Below are positions 42,776-52,527 of a stretch of 64,000 nucleotides of DNA, piece after piece. The stretch is from assembly GCF_030209475.1 (NCBI RefSeq), contig NZ_JARVRW010000001.1:62001-126000 (forward strand). Direction: 5' to 3'. This stretch comes from Microbacterium sp. lyk4-40-TSB-66 (GTDB taxonomy: Bacteria > Actinomycetota > Actinomycetes > Actinomycetales > Microbacteriaceae). Every line of letters begins with the position of its first letter. Within the stretch, counting starts at the first letter, position 1. Both the position numbers and the translations under genes were made by a program. The notes under the pieces were generated by a model that had not been told where the DNA came from, searched no databases, and saw only the letters and a program-made list of their open reading frames with translations.

Positions 42776-42828
42776 TTGACCGTCTTTTCTGAACCGGTTT
42801 AGAGTCGGACTTACTGAACCGGTTTAGA
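42776..42828 (+). promoter_or_regulatory. LacI-locus promoter with two operators
   Basis: TTGACC (42776-42781) and TAGAGT (42800-42805) are 18 bases apart. The operator TCTGAACCGGTTTAGA (42788-42803) lies between them, and ACTGAACCGGTTTAGA (42813-42828) covers the start region. Both have the central CG of LacI-family sites and are 25 bases apart centre to centre. Confidence 0.8.
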
Positions 42829-42856
42829 CCGCAGCGATGACACGACGAGGTGACGG

Positions 42857-43882
42857 ATGACGAACGACACGCGACCCACCATCGCCGACGTCGCGCGCCG
42901 CGCCGGCGTCAGCAAAGGCTTGGTGTCATTCGCCCTCAACGGCCGCGCCGGCGTCGCCCCCGACACCCGCGACCGCATCCTCTCTGTCGCCGCCGACATG
43001 GGTTTCAGCCCCAGTCTGCGCGCCCGCTCGCTGAGCGTGGGGCGTGCGTTCGCGTGCGGCCTGGTCATCGGCCGCAGCCCCGACGTGATCGCGGCCGACC
43101 CCTTCTTCCCCTCGTTCATCGCCGGTGTCGAAGACGAGTTCTCGGTCTCGGGCCAGGTGCTCGTGCTCGCCGCCGCCACCCCCGGCCGCCAAGAGGAGGA
43201 GACCTACCGCGGTCTCGTCGCCGACCGCCGTGTCGACGGCGTCATCCTCTCCGACCTCCGCGCCGACGACGCGCGCGTCCCGCTGGTGGCGAGCCTCGGC
43301 ATCGCCGCGGTGACGCTCGGCGTGCCCGACGTCGACAGCCCCTTCACCTCGGTCTCCATCGACGACGGCGCGGGTATCCGCCTGGCCGTCGACCACCTCG
43401 CCGACCTCGGCCACACCGACGTCGCGCACGTCGCCGGCCCCGCCACGATGCTGCACGGGCGCACACGCACGGCGGCGTTCGAAGCGGCGGCGGCGGCCCG
43501 CGGCATCCGGTCCCGTGTCGTGGCGACCGACTTCAGCGCCGCCGACGGCGCGCGGGCGACCGATGCGCTGCTGGATGCCGGGAACCTCCCGACCGCGATC
43601 GTCTACTCGAACGACAACATGGCCATCGCCGGTCTCGGCCGCGCGCAGCGTCGCGGTCTCGTCGTGCCCCGCGACCTCTCGATCACCGGGTTCGACGACG
43701 CCGAGATCGGCCGCCATCTCTTCCCGGCGCTCACCAGCGTCGCCACCGACGCCCGGGGATGGGGGGCCGCGGCCGCCCGTGCCCTGCTCGCCGCCACCAC
43801 GGGCGCGGCGTCCGAGGCCCTCATGCTCCCTGACCCCCGATTGATCGTCCGCGCCTCCACCGGGGCGCCGCCGACCGCTTGA
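42857..43882 (+). CDS. LacI-family sugar-responsive repressor
   Basis: 341 residues. The N-terminal helix-turn-helix and hinge (TIADVARRAGVSKGLVSFAL; TRDRILSVAADMGFSPSLRA) occupy residues 1-60. A periplasmic-binding-protein-like sensor domain follows (ACGLVIGRSPDVIAADPFFP; DRRVDGVILSDLRADDARVP; TAIVYSNDNMAIAGLGRAQR; SITGFDDAEIGRHLFPALTS). AGGTGACGG precedes the ATG. It most likely binds the two AACCGGTT operators in its own promoter and so controls the transporter and enzyme genes downstream, with the inducing sugar unknown. Confidence 0.93.
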   Translation: MTNDTRPTIADVARRAGVSKGLVSFALNGRAGVAPDTRDRILSVAADMGFSPSLRARSLSVGRAFACGLVIGRSPDVIAADPFFPSFIAGVEDEFSVSGQVLVLAAATPGRQEEETYRGLVADRRVDGVILSDLRADDARVPLVASLGIAAVTLGVPDVDSPFTSVSIDDGAGIRLAVDHLADLGHTDVAHVAGPATMLHGRTRTAAFEAAAAARGIRSRVVATDFSAADGARATDALLDAGNLPTAIVYSNDNMAIAGLGRAQRRGLVVPRDLSITGFDDAEIGRHLFPALTSVATDARGWGAAAARALLAATTGAASEALMLPDPRLIVRASTGAPPTA

Positions 43883-43920
43883 CTCACCGCGGAACGACCC
43901 GCACTCACAAGGAGGAAGAC

Positions 43921-45204
43921 ATGCGACGACGCATTCTCGCCACAGCAGCAGCCGCCACCGGCATCCTGGCCCTCTCCGCCTGCAGCGGCGGGGGAGGGGG
44001 AGCGGGCGGCATGGACGCCCGCGGCCCCATCACCATCTGGTACTCCAACAACGACGCCGAGATCGCGTGGGGCGAGCAGATGGTCGAGGCCTGGAACAGC
44101 GCCAACCCCGACCAGCAGGTCACCGCGCAGGAGATCCCCGCCGGCTCCTCGAGCGAAGAGGTCATCGGCGCGGCGATCACCGCCGGCAACGCGCCGTGCC
44201 TGATCTTCAACACCTCGCCCGCCGCCGTGCCCGGGTTCCAGCGTCAGGGCGGGCTCGTCAACCTGTCGGAGTTCCCCGACGGTGAGCAGTACATCACCGA
44301 CCGCAGCGGCGACCTGGCCGACCAGTACCGCTCCGACGACGGCGGCTTCTACCAGCTGCCGTGGAAGAGCAACCCCGTCATGATCTTCTACAACAAGGAT
44401 CTCTTCGCCCAGGCCGGGCTCGACCCCGAGAACCCGCAGCTGTCGACCTACGACGAGTTCCTGCAGACGGCGCGGACGCTGAAGTCCGCGGGGGTTTCGC
44501 CCTACGCCATCAACCCGGCGCCCACGAGCGAGTTCTTCCAGTCGTGGTTCGACTTCTACCCGCTGTACGCGGCGCAGACCGGCGGCTCCCAGCTCGTGCA
44601 GGACGGTCAGGCGACTTTCGACGATGCGAACGGCGAAGCGGTGGCCGATTTCTGGCGCACCGTCTACAGCGAGCAGCTCGCCGGCAACGAGCAGTACCAG
44701 GGCGACGCGTTCGCCGACGCTCAGGCCGCCATGGCGATCGTCGGGCCCTGGGCCATCTCGGTCTACCAGGACAAGGTCAACTGGGGTTCCGTGCCCGTGC
44801 CGACCGAAGAGGGCACGGCGGCCGACGAGACGTGGACCTTCAGCGACGCGAAGAACGTCGGACTGTTCACCGCGTGCGAGAACAAGGCCACCGCATGGGA
44901 CGTCCTGAAGTTCGCCACGAGCGAGGAGCAGGACGGCACCTGGCTGGAGGAGACCGGCCAGATGCCGCTCCGCCAGAACCTGACCGACACGTACGCCGAC
45001 TACTTCTCGGCCAACCCGGCCTACCAGCAGTTCGGCGACCAGGCCGCGCGCACCGTCGAGGTGCCCAACGTGCAGAACTCCGTCGAGATCTGGCAGACGT
45101 TCCGAGACGGCTACTCGAAGGCGGTCATCTTCGGCGAGGGAGACGTGTCGTCGTTCCTCTCGGATGCCAAGACCCAGATCGACCAGCTGGCGGCGGGGAA
45201 CTGA
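43921..45204 (+). CDS. ABC sugar-binding lipoprotein
   Basis: 427 residues starting MRRRILATAAAATGILALSA with the lipobox LSAC at residues 18-21. The ATG at 43921 has AAGGAGG seven bases upstream, which decides the start over an upstream in-frame ATG. Family 1 solute-binding fold: ITIWYSNNDAEIAWGEQMVE, YQLPWKSNPVMIFYNKDLFA, AAMAIVGPWAISVYQDKVNW. It captures an oligosaccharide outside the membrane and delivers it to the two permeases that follow. No ATPase gene is in the operon; a shared MsiK-type ATPase elsewhere is likely, as in other actinobacteria. Confidence 0.92.
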   Translation: MRRRILATAAAATGILALSACSGGGGGAGGMDARGPITIWYSNNDAEIAWGEQMVEAWNSANPDQQVTAQEIPAGSSSEEVIGAAITAGNAPCLIFNTSPAAVPGFQRQGGLVNLSEFPDGEQYITDRSGDLADQYRSDDGGFYQLPWKSNPVMIFYNKDLFAQAGLDPENPQLSTYDEFLQTARTLKSAGVSPYAINPAPTSEFFQSWFDFYPLYAAQTGGSQLVQDGQATFDDANGEAVADFWRTVYSEQLAGNEQYQGDAFADAQAAMAIVGPWAISVYQDKVNWGSVPVPTEEGTAADETWTFSDAKNVGLFTACENKATAWDVLKFATSEEQDGTWLEETGQMPLRQNLTDTYADYFSANPAYQQFGDQAARTVEVPNVQNSVEIWQTFRDGYSKAVIFGEGDVSSFLSDAKTQIDQLAAGN

Positions 45205-45205
45205 C

Positions 45206-46180
45206 ATGACGACGTCCGTCGCCGGCACGGCCGGCCGCACCGGGGGCGACCCCGGTCGGCCGGGCCGTGCGGCGGGCACGGAGACCTCGGCCAAGACGCG
45301 ACGTCGCCCGTTCGGGGCTCAGCCGCTCGGCATCCTGTTCTCCGCCCCGTACCTGATCTTCATCGGGGTCGTCTTCGCGTACCCGATCATCTTCGCGGTG
45401 TGGATGTCGTTCCACGACTACTTCTTCACCGCCCCCGGCGCCAACGTCGAGCGCCCGTTCGTCGGGTTCGACAACTACGTCACCGCCCTCACCGACCCCG
45501 CCGTGTGGCGGGCGTTCGGCAACGTCGGCATCTTCCTGCTCATCAACGTGCCGCTCACGGTGGTGCTGTCGATCCTGCTGGCCACGGCGCTGGACCGCGT
45601 GGTGCGCGCCCGCACCTTCTTCCGCGTCGCGTTCTACGTGCCCTATGTCACGGCATCCGTCGCCGTCGTCGCCGTGTGGCTGTTCCTCTTCTCGAACACG
45701 GGCCTGGTCAACAACGTGCTCGGGCCCCTCGCGCCGAGCCCGTCGTGGCTGGTCAACTCGGCGCTGGCGATGCCCACGATCGCCCTGTTCGTCACGTGGA
45801 AGGGGCTGGGTTTCTACATCCTGCTGTACCTCGCCGCGCTGCAGAACGTGCCACGCGAGCTGTACGAGTCCGTCGGGGTCGACGGCGGCGGACGCATCCG
45901 TCAGTTCTTCACGGTCACGGTGCCCGGGGTGCGGCCGGCGACGTTCCTCGTCGTGCTGCTGTCGACCATCACGGGCGCGAACCTCTTCACCGAGCCCTAC
46001 CTGCTCACGAGCGGCGGCGGACCCAACGGTGCGTCCACGTCGCCCGTGCTCCTCGTCTACCAGAAGGGCATCGAGCAGCAGAACCCCGACGTGGCCGCGG
46101 CCATCGGCGTGGTGCTCATCATCTTCGTGCTCATCATCGCGCTGCTGCAGCGCCGGTTCGTCGGACGGGAGGAATCATGA
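45206..46180 (+). CDS. ABC sugar permease 1 (MalF/UgpA type)
   Basis: 324 residues. An extended Gly/Arg-rich N-terminus precedes six helices (ILFSAPYLIFIGVVFAYPII first). The EAA loop for ATPase contact is near residue 230 (ELYESVGVDGGGRIRQFFTV, then TVPGVRPATFLVVLLSTITG). It starts one base after the binding-protein stop. It pairs with the next gene product to form the membrane pore. Confidence 0.92.
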   Translation: MTTSVAGTAGRTGGDPGRPGRAAGTETSAKTRRRPFGAQPLGILFSAPYLIFIGVVFAYPIIFAVWMSFHDYFFTAPGANVERPFVGFDNYVTALTDPAVWRAFGNVGIFLLINVPLTVVLSILLATALDRVVRARTFFRVAFYVPYVTASVAVVAVWLFLFSNTGLVNNVLGPLAPSPSWLVNSALAMPTIALFVTWKGLGFYILLYLAALQNVPRELYESVGVDGGGRIRQFFTVTVPGVRPATFLVVLLSTITGANLFTEPYLLTSGGGPNGASTSPVLLVYQKGIEQQNPDVAAAIGVVLIIFVLIIALLQRRFVGREES

Positions 46181-47004
46181 GAAGCAAGATCGCCACCTAC
46201 GGTGTGCTGACCGTCGGCGCGCTCGCCTTCCTGTTCCCCTTCTATTACATGATCGCGGGTTCGCTGCAGACGAGCCCCGACACCTCGATCGCGGGGGCCT
46301 TCCCGCATCCGTCGAACCTGACGGTGGAGAACTACACCGCGATCGACGGGCGCATCAACCTGCTGCAGGGCCTGGTGAACTCGGGCATCTTCACCGGCGG
46401 GGTGATCCTCGGCACTCTCGTGTTCGGCGTCCTCGCCGGGTACGCGCTCGCGGTGCTGAAGTGGCGCGGACGCTCGGCCACCTTCGCCCTCGTGCTGCTC
46501 GTGCAGGTGATCCCGTTCCAGCTGCTGATGATCCCGCTCTACGTCATGATCGCGCGCGACTACGGCCTGAGCGACAGCTACCTGGGGATGATCCTGCCGT
46601 TCTTCATCAACTCCACGGCCGTTGTGATCTTCCGCCAGTACTTCCTGCAGCTGCCCAAGGAGCTCTTCGACGCCGCCCGCATCGACGGCGCGAACGAGTT
46701 CCGGCTGCTCTGGAGCGTCGCGCTGCCGCTGGTGCGCCCCGCCCTGCTCACCGCGGTGCTGCTGACCTTCATCGGCCCGTGGAACGAGTTCCTCTGGCCG
46801 TTCCTCATCACGAAGGAAGCGGCGATGCAGCCGCTGGCGGTGTCGCTGGCGAACTTCATCTCCAACATCGCGGCATCCACCGCCAACCCCTTCGGCGCGA
46901 TGATGGCCGGCGCCGTCGTGCTCGCCGCCCCCGCTGTGGCGCTGTTCCTGATCTTCCAGCGCTACTTCACCTCGAACGACCTCGGATCCGGAGTGAAAGG
47001 ATGA
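46177..47004 (+). CDS. ABC sugar permease 2 (MalG/UgpE type)
   Basis: 275 residues, overlapping permease 1 by ATGA with GGGAGGA upstream. Six helices (YGVLTVGALAFLFPFYYMIA first) and the EAA loop LPKELFDAARIDGANEFRLL, then WSVALPLVRPALLTAVLLTF. The C-terminal QRYFTSNDLGSGVKG is typical of MalG-like proteins. The stop overlaps the start of the GH130 gene, so transport and phosphorolysis are translationally linked. Confidence 0.92.
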   Translation: MRSKIATYGVLTVGALAFLFPFYYMIAGSLQTSPDTSIAGAFPHPSNLTVENYTAIDGRINLLQGLVNSGIFTGGVILGTLVFGVLAGYALAVLKWRGRSATFALVLLVQVIPFQLLMIPLYVMIARDYGLSDSYLGMILPFFINSTAVVIFRQYFLQLPKELFDAARIDGANEFRLLWSVALPLVRPALLTAVLLTFIGPWNEFLWPFLITKEAAMQPLAVSLANFISNIAASTANPFGAMMAGAVVLAAPAVALFLIFQRYFTSNDLGSGVKG

Positions 47005-48074
47005 CAATGACCCCCGAATCCCCCGTCCCCTACCGCCTCACGCGCGTCGGGGTGGTGATGACCCCCGAGCCCGGCAACGCCGACGAGGCCGAGGGCGTGC
47101 TGAACCCGGCATCCGGTCGCGGTCCCGACGGCCAGCTGTATCTGCTGCCGCGTCTGGTGTCCGCCGGGAACGTCTCGCGCGTCGGGATCGCCCGCGTGAT
47201 CGTCGAGGACGGCGTGCCCGTCTCGGTCGAACGCGAGGGCGTCGTGCTGCAGCCCGACCGCGGGTGGGAGCGCGGCGTCGGCAATGCCGGCACCGAAGAC
47301 CCGCGCACGACGTGGATCGAGGCGCTGGGCCTTCACGTCATGACGTACGTCGCGTACGGCCCGCTCGGCCCTCGCACGGCCGTCGCCGTGTCGGAGGACC
47401 TCCGCGAGTGGCGACGCCTGGGGCCGGCGATGTTCCGGTACCAGGACGACTTGGACATGGACCTCAACCTGTTCCACAACAAAGACACGGTGTTCTTCCC
47501 CGAGCCGGTCACCGCCCCCGACGGGACGGAGGCGCTGGCGGTGCTGCACCGACCGATGTGGGACCTCGGTGAGACCAAGCCCGGCCAGGGCGTGCGCGTC
47601 CCCGCCGGCGTCGACGACGAGCGCCAGTCGATCTGGATCAGCTACATCCCGCTGGCGGCCGTGCGCGACGACCTCTCGGTACTCGCCCTGTGGGAGCAGC
47701 ATCGCTTCGTCGCGGGGCCGCAGTACCCGTTCGAAGAGCTGAAGATCGGCGGGGGACCGCCGCCGCTGCGCATCCCCGAGGGGTGGCTCGTGCTGCACCA
47801 CGGGGTGACCGGCGTGATCGACGGCGCGTTCTCGCAGCAGCAGAAGGTCAACTACGCGGCCGGGGCATTGATCCTGGATGCCGAAGACCCCAGCCGCGTC
47901 ATCGCGCGCACGCCCGAGCCGCTCCTTGCCCCCGAGACCGACGATGAGCGCAGCGGAATCGTGCCCAACGTCGTGTTCCCGACGGCGATCGAGGAGATCG
48001 GCGGCCGCCACTTCGTGTTCTACGGCATGGCGGACTCGAAGATCGGCGTCGCCCTGCTCGAACGCACCGACTGA
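47001..48074 (+). CDS. GH130 glycoside phosphorylase-like enzyme
   Basis: 357 residues, beginning at the ATG that overlaps the permease stop (a second ATG is two codons on). Five-bladed propeller motifs of GH130: SGRGPDGQLYLLPRLVSAGN, GVGNAGTEDPRTTWI (catalytic Asp region), FHNKDTVFFPEPV, and ELKIGGGPPPLRIPEGWLVL (phosphate-binding region). GH130 enzymes phosphorolyse or hydrolyse beta-mannosides. The intracellular location and the transporter beside it suggest breakdown of imported mannosides; exact linkage cannot be read from the sequence. Confidence 0.87.
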   Translation: MTMTPESPVPYRLTRVGVVMTPEPGNADEAEGVLNPASGRGPDGQLYLLPRLVSAGNVSRVGIARVIVEDGVPVSVEREGVVLQPDRGWERGVGNAGTEDPRTTWIEALGLHVMTYVAYGPLGPRTAVAVSEDLREWRRLGPAMFRYQDDLDMDLNLFHNKDTVFFPEPVTAPDGTEALAVLHRPMWDLGETKPGQGVRVPAGVDDERQSIWISYIPLAAVRDDLSVLALWEQHRFVAGPQYPFEELKIGGGPPPLRIPEGWLVLHHGVTGVIDGAFSQQQKVNYAAGALILDAEDPSRVIARTPEPLLAPETDDERSGIVPNVVFPTAIEEIGGRHFVFYGMADSKIGVALLERTD

Positions 48075-48129
48075 GCGCCGTGCCGCGCCCGGTGCCGTGA
48101 CGGCTCGGGCGCGGCGCGGGTCAGTCGTC

Positions 48130-48157
48130 CGCCCGGACCGCTCCGCCGGTCCGGGCG
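48130..48157 (+). terminator. hairpin between GH130 and the secreted protein
   Basis: CGCCCGGACCG (48130-48140) pairs perfectly with CGGTCCGGGCG (48147-48157) around a 6-base loop; there is no T run. It may attenuate rather than end the transcript, since a gene in the same direction follows. Confidence 0.55.
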
Positions 48158-48260
48158 CAACGCCGGAGATGTCGGCATCCGTTCGCCACGATGCCGCGGT
48201 CGCCCCTTACGGATGGCACCGATCTCCTGCACTATGAACCTCCATCGAAAGGATCCCCCC

Positions 48261-50249
48261 ATGAACGCACGACGAAGTGCGCGCATCACGGCGGTGCTGG
48301 GCACTGCCGCCCTCGCCGTGTCGCTGACGGCCGTCCCGGCCGCGGCCGCCACCGCCTCGACCGGCGCGCTGACGAACCTCGACCACCTCGATTTCCTCCT
48401 GGACGAGGCGACGCCCCCCGCCGACGTCGCAGGACACTCGACGTACCGCCAGGCCGAGGAGCCCACGCTCCTCGCCCCGTGGACCTACGCCGACGCCCGC
48501 GACGGGGGTACCTTCGAGCGCGTGGGCGGCGGTCCTCTCGATTCCGCCACAGGCGACTGGGGTCAGGGCGCCTACAACGCCGACGACAACACCCGCGCCG
48601 CCGTCGTCTACACGCGGCACTGGGAGCTGACCGGTGACACGGACAGCCGCCAGAAGGCGTACGAACTGCTGCGCACCGTCGCCTACCACCAGACGACCGA
48701 GGGCCCCTCCGCCGGAAACGTCGTGCTCTGGATGCAGCCGGACGGCGAGCTCAACCCCTCGGCCGAGCCGATCGAGCTCCCCGATCCCTCCGACTCCGGG
48801 CCCAGCTACTGGACCGCGCGCACCGTCTGGGCCCTCGGCGAGGGCTACGCCGCCTTCGCCGACGACGACCCCGCGTTCGCCGCCTTCCTCAAGGAGCGTC
48901 TCGCCCTCTCGCGCGGCGCGATCGAGCGCGACGTCCTGTCGAAATACGGCCAATACGTCGAGTCCGATGGCATGAGGGTGCCCGCGTGGCTCATCACCGA
49001 CGGCGCCGACGCCTCCGCCGAGGCCGTTCTCGGGCTCGTCGCCGCCGTGAGGGCGGGCGACGACACCTCGGCCACCGCGGCGCGTCAGCTCGCCGAGGGC
49101 GTCGCCGCCATGGCATCCGGATCCCCCCGCCAGTGGCCCTACGGCGCCGTCCTGCCCTGGGCGCAGTCGCCCGCGATCTGGCACGCGTGGGGCTCGCAGA
49201 TGCCCGCCGCGCTCGCCGTGGCCGGCGACCTGTTCGACGACGACGCGCTCGTCGAGCCGGCGATCACGGATGCCACGAGCTTCACCACGACCCTCCTCAC
49301 CGCCGGCGGACCCGACAACGGCTGGAACCCCAGCCCCACGGACCGTGTGCAGATCGCCTATGGCGCCGACTCGCGCGTGCAGTCGCTGCTCGCCCTCGCC
49401 GACACCACCGGCTCCGACGCCTTCGCGCAGCTCGCGGGCCTTCAGGCCGCCTGGTTCTTCGGCGCCAACCACGCCGGGGCGCAGATGTACGACCCGGCCA
49501 CCGGTGTCACCTATGACGGCCTGCAGCCCGACGGCACCGTCAACCGCAACAGCGGCGCGGAGTCGACCATCCACGGCCTGCTCACCGCCCTCGCGCTCGA
49601 TGCGCACCCGGCGGTCGCCGCCCGCGCCACGGCCCTGACCGCCGTCGACAGCCGCGTCGGGCTGGAGTACGTCGAGGCCGAGGACGCCACCCGCACCGAC
49701 GGCACGGTCTTCACCCCCGAGTCGTCGTGGACGGGGGAGTCGAGCTGGTCGGGCGACGGCCTGACGCTGCAGCCGCGCCAGAGCGCCACATGGGACCTCG
49801 GCGCCTCCGATGTGCGCCGGTGGGTCGAACCCGTCGTGAAGACCGAGCCGGGCGTCACGACGACCTCGACCTGGCGCAACGGCGGCCTGCTGAACGTCAC
49901 CGGGCCCGCGCAGGGGATCTCGCCCACGCCCGGGGCACTGCTGCCCTACCGGCTGATCGCTCCCGTGTCGGGCACGGACGTGCGCGTCACGGCCCTGCGC
50001 GGAGACCTGACGCTCGACGGCCTCATCGTGCGCCCGTGGATCTCGCGTCTCGTCCTGGGCGGCGACGCCCGCGGGGAGCTCGTGCACTCCAGCGCCATCG
50101 CTCCGCAGCGCACGACGATCGGCGCCGACGGCGTGCCGTCGACGGTGAAGGTGTACAACGCCTCGGGTTCGCTCCTGCGCACGACGTCGACGGACGGCGT
50201 GGTCGCGGTGGTGGTGCGCGCCGGCGGGTTCGCCATCGCGGAAGGGTGA
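48261..50249 (+). CDS. secreted protein, probable alpha/alpha-barrel glycosidase-like
   Basis: 662 residues starting MNARRSARITAVLGTAALAV, a signal peptide with an AAAAT-type cleavage region near residue 33. The GAAAGG ribosome site decides this start. Residues 60-430 are helix-rich with DWGQGAYNADDNTRAAVVYT, PSYWTARTVWALGEGYAAFA and GWNPSPTDRVQIAYGADSRV, like six-hairpin glycosidases. Residues 450-660 are beta-rich and may bind carbohydrate. No catalytic pair can be named and I do not recognise the family. Being last in the sugar locus, it may act on the extracellular polymer that feeds the transporter. Confidence 0.72.
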   Translation: MNARRSARITAVLGTAALAVSLTAVPAAAATASTGALTNLDHLDFLLDEATPPADVAGHSTYRQAEEPTLLAPWTYADARDGGTFERVGGGPLDSATGDWGQGAYNADDNTRAAVVYTRHWELTGDTDSRQKAYELLRTVAYHQTTEGPSAGNVVLWMQPDGELNPSAEPIELPDPSDSGPSYWTARTVWALGEGYAAFADDDPAFAAFLKERLALSRGAIERDVLSKYGQYVESDGMRVPAWLITDGADASAEAVLGLVAAVRAGDDTSATAARQLAEGVAAMASGSPRQWPYGAVLPWAQSPAIWHAWGSQMPAALAVAGDLFDDDALVEPAITDATSFTTTLLTAGGPDNGWNPSPTDRVQIAYGADSRVQSLLALADTTGSDAFAQLAGLQAAWFFGANHAGAQMYDPATGVTYDGLQPDGTVNRNSGAESTIHGLLTALALDAHPAVAARATALTAVDSRVGLEYVEAEDATRTDGTVFTPESSWTGESSWSGDGLTLQPRQSATWDLGASDVRRWVEPVVKTEPGVTTTSTWRNGGLLNVTGPAQGISPTPGALLPYRLIAPVSGTDVRVTALRGDLTLDGLIVRPWISRLVLGGDARGELVHSSAIAPQRTTIGADGVPSTVKVYNASGSLLRTTSTDGVVAVVVRAGGFAIAEG

Positions 50250-50272
50250 TCCCTCCGGGGTGAGTCGCCGGC

Positions 50273-50312
50273 ACGGCGCCGGTCAGGTCGATCGCGACCC
50301 GGCCGGCGCCGT
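50273..50312 (+). terminator. terminator of the sugar locus
   Basis: ACGGCGCCGG (50273-50282) pairs perfectly with CCGGCGCCGT (50303-50312) around 20 bases; CACGTTTC follows. It lies 24 bases past the stop of the secreted protein gene. Confidence 0.6.
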
Positions 50313-50395
50313 CACGTTTCGGGATGCCGTGGTCCTCGACACCCGTGTCCGATTTCCGCCAGCCGATGTCGGAGGTCGATGGCAGGGTGGATGCC

Positions 50396-52033
50396 ATGAC
50401 TCCCACGACCGTCGACGCTCCCGGCTTCACCGAGCGCTACCGCGTCATCCAGTCGCGCGATCGCCGCTTCGACGGGCAGTTCGTCACCGCGGTGCGCTCG
50501 ACGGGCATCTACTGCCGCCCGAGCTGCCCCGCACGCACGCCGAAGGAACAGAACGTCACCTTCTACGCCACCTCGGCCGCCGCGCACGAAGCCGGGTACC
50601 GGGCCTGCAAACGGTGCCTGCCCGAGGCCGCACCGGGCTCGCCTCTGTGGGACGTCCGCGGAGACGTCGTGGCGCGCGCCATGCGGCTCATCGCCGACGG
50701 CGTCGTCGACCGCGAGGGGGTGCCCGGGCTCGCCGGTCGGCTGGGCTATTCGTCTCGACACCTCACCCGGCTGCTGCAGGCCGAGCTCGGCGCCGGGCCC
50801 CTCGCGCTGGCCCGCGCCCACCGTGCGCACACCGCGCGCGCACTGCTGGTGGGCACCGACCTGTCGTCGGCCGACGTGGCCTTCTCCGCGGGCTTCTCGA
50901 GCGTCCGGCAGTTCACCGACACCATCGGGGAGGTGTTCGGGATGCCGCCGCGCGACCTGCGCGCGCGACGCTCGCACGCGTCGGGGATCGAGGCGTCGGC
51001 GGGCGAGATCGACCTCGCCCTGCCGGTGCGCGGTCCCATCGACACGGTCGGGCTGTTCGGGTGGATGCGTGCGCACGCCATCCCCGGCGTCGAAGTGGGC
51101 GGCGACCGTTCCTTCGCGCGCGTCGTGCGTCTGCCCGGCGGTCCGGCCTGGTTCGAGGTGCGTCTCGCCGACGACGGGCGCCTGCGCCTGCGGGCACGGT
51201 TGTCTGCTCTCGCCGACCTCGGCACCCTCATCACGCGCGTGCGGCGCCTGTTCGATCTCGACGCCGACCCGCTGGCGGTCGACGAGGCGCTCTCGCAGCA
51301 TCCCGAGCTGGCTCCGGCGGTCGCGGCCATCCCGGGGGTGCGGGTTCCGGGCGCGATCGACGCCGACGAGATGCTGTTGCGCGCCATGATCGGGCAGCAG
51401 ATCAGCGTGGCGTCCGCCCGTACGATGCAGGGGCGCCTGACGGCCGAACTCGGCGAGTCCGTCGCGGTGGGACCCGAGCCGATGACCCTGTTCCCCGCAC
51501 CCGCCGTCATCGCCGAGCGCGGACTCGAGGTGCTCCGCGGGCCGGCGGCGCGGATGCGGGCGATCGTCGAGGCGGCGGGAGCCCTCGCCGACGGCAGCCT
51601 CACCCTCAGCCAGGGTGACGACGGGGTCGCGCAGCGCGAGCGTCTTCTCGCGATGCGGGGCATCGGCCCGTGGACCGCCGACTATGTGCGCATGCGGGTG
51701 CTGGGCGATCCCGACGTCCTGCTCCCGGGTGACGTCGCGGCGCGCGCCGGTGCCGCCGCCCTCGGCCTGCCCTCCGACCCGCAGGGGTTCACCGCGTGGT
51801 CCGAGCGCCTCGCCCCGTGGCGCAGTTACGCCATGGCGCACTACTGGTACGCGGCTCCCGTCACGCAGGCATGGCGAGCGCCGGCCGAGACGGCGGCCGT
51901 GGCCGAGGTGGTGCGACCACCCCGAGCGTCCCGCCGCCCCCGCGCCGACGTCGTCGTCACCGGCCTCGCGGTCGAGATCCCCGCCGGTTCCCCGGCAGCC
52001 CGTCCCGAAACAGAGAGCGAGACCCTCGCATGA
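50396..52033 (+). CDS. Ada (methyl-acceptor, AraC)-AlkA glycosylase fusion
   Basis: 545 residues from ATG 50396; an upstream in-frame ATG at 50324 would add 24 residues. The N-terminal Ada zinc domain has methyl-accepting and zinc cysteines in [14 protein letters not shown] and [11 protein letters not shown]. The AraC-type helix-turn-helix spans about 85-185 ([40 protein letters not shown]). The AlkA N-domain and HhH-GPD glycosylase span about 195-490, with [20 protein letters not shown] and the catalytic Asp in [10 protein letters not shown]. The protein senses methyl-phosphotriesters, activates transcription and excises alkylated bases. It overlaps the ogt gene. Confidence 0.93.
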   Translation: MTPTTVDAPGFTERYRVIQSRDRRFDGQFVTAVRSTGIYCRPSCPARTPKEQNVTFYATSAAAHEAGYRACKRCLPEAAPGSPLWDVRGDVVARAMRLIADGVVDREGVPGLAGRLGYSSRHLTRLLQAELGAGPLALARAHRAHTARALLVGTDLSSADVAFSAGFSSVRQFTDTIGEVFGMPPRDLRARRSHASGIEASAGEIDLALPVRGPIDTVGLFGWMRAHAIPGVEVGGDRSFARVVRLPGGPAWFEVRLADDGRLRLRARLSALADLGTLITRVRRLFDLDADPLAVDEALSQHPELAPAVAAIPGVRVPGAIDADEMLLRAMIGQQISVASARTMQGRLTAELGESVAVGPEPMTLFPAPAVIAERGLEVLRGPAARMRAIVEAAGALADGSLTLSQGDDGVAQRERLLAMRGIGPWTADYVRMRVLGDPDVLLPGDVAARAGAAALGLPSDPQGFTAWSERLAPWRSYAMAHYWYAAPVTQAWRAPAETAAVAEVVRPPRASRRPRADVVVTGLAVEIPAGSPAARPETESETLA

Positions 52034-52527
52034 CCACCGCGACCCTTCAGTTCGTCGACACCCCCGACGGTCCGTTCGCCATCCTGGCCGACGACGCCGA
52101 TCACGTGATCGTGTCGGGGTGGACCGCCGAGGTCGACGCCGTGCTCGCCCGGCTGCGCCCCGCGCACAGGCCGACCGGCATCGTCGCGGGCGAGACCGCC
52201 GCCGCCGACGCCGTGCGCGCCTATTACGCGGGTGACCTCGCGGCGATCGACGACGTCGTCGTGGCCCAGCGGGGCACCACGATGCAACTCGCGGGCTGGA
52301 AGGCGCTGCGCGAGATCGCTCCGGGGGCCCCGCTGACCTACACCGGATTCGCCTCGGCGCTGGGCTCGCCGACGGCGGTGCGCGCCGCGGCATCGGTGTG
52401 CGCGCGCAACGCCGTCGCGCTGTTCGTGCCCTGTCACCGCGTGCTGCGCGGCGACGGGAGCATGGGCGGCTTCGCCTGGGGCACGAGCGTGAAAGAGAGC
52501 CTGCTCGCGCGGGAACGAGTGGCGTGA
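52030..52527 (+). CDS. ogt: methylated-DNA-protein-cysteine methyltransferase
   Basis: 165 residues, ATG overlapping the Ada-AlkA stop. Active site [20 protein letters not shown] near residue 137, with the methyl-accepting Cys. The helix-wing region [20 protein letters not shown] precedes it. It removes methyl groups from O6-methylguanine suicidally. It is translationally coupled to the adaptive-response regulator/glycosylase, so it should be induced with it. Confidence 0.94.
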   Translation: MTTATLQFVDTPDGPFAILADDADHVIVSGWTAEVDAVLARLRPAHRPTGIVAGETAAADAVRAYYAGDLAAIDDVVVAQRGTTMQLAGWKALREIAPGAPLTYTGFASALGSPTAVRAAASVCARNAVALFVPCHRVLRGDGSMGGFAWGTSVKESLLARERVA

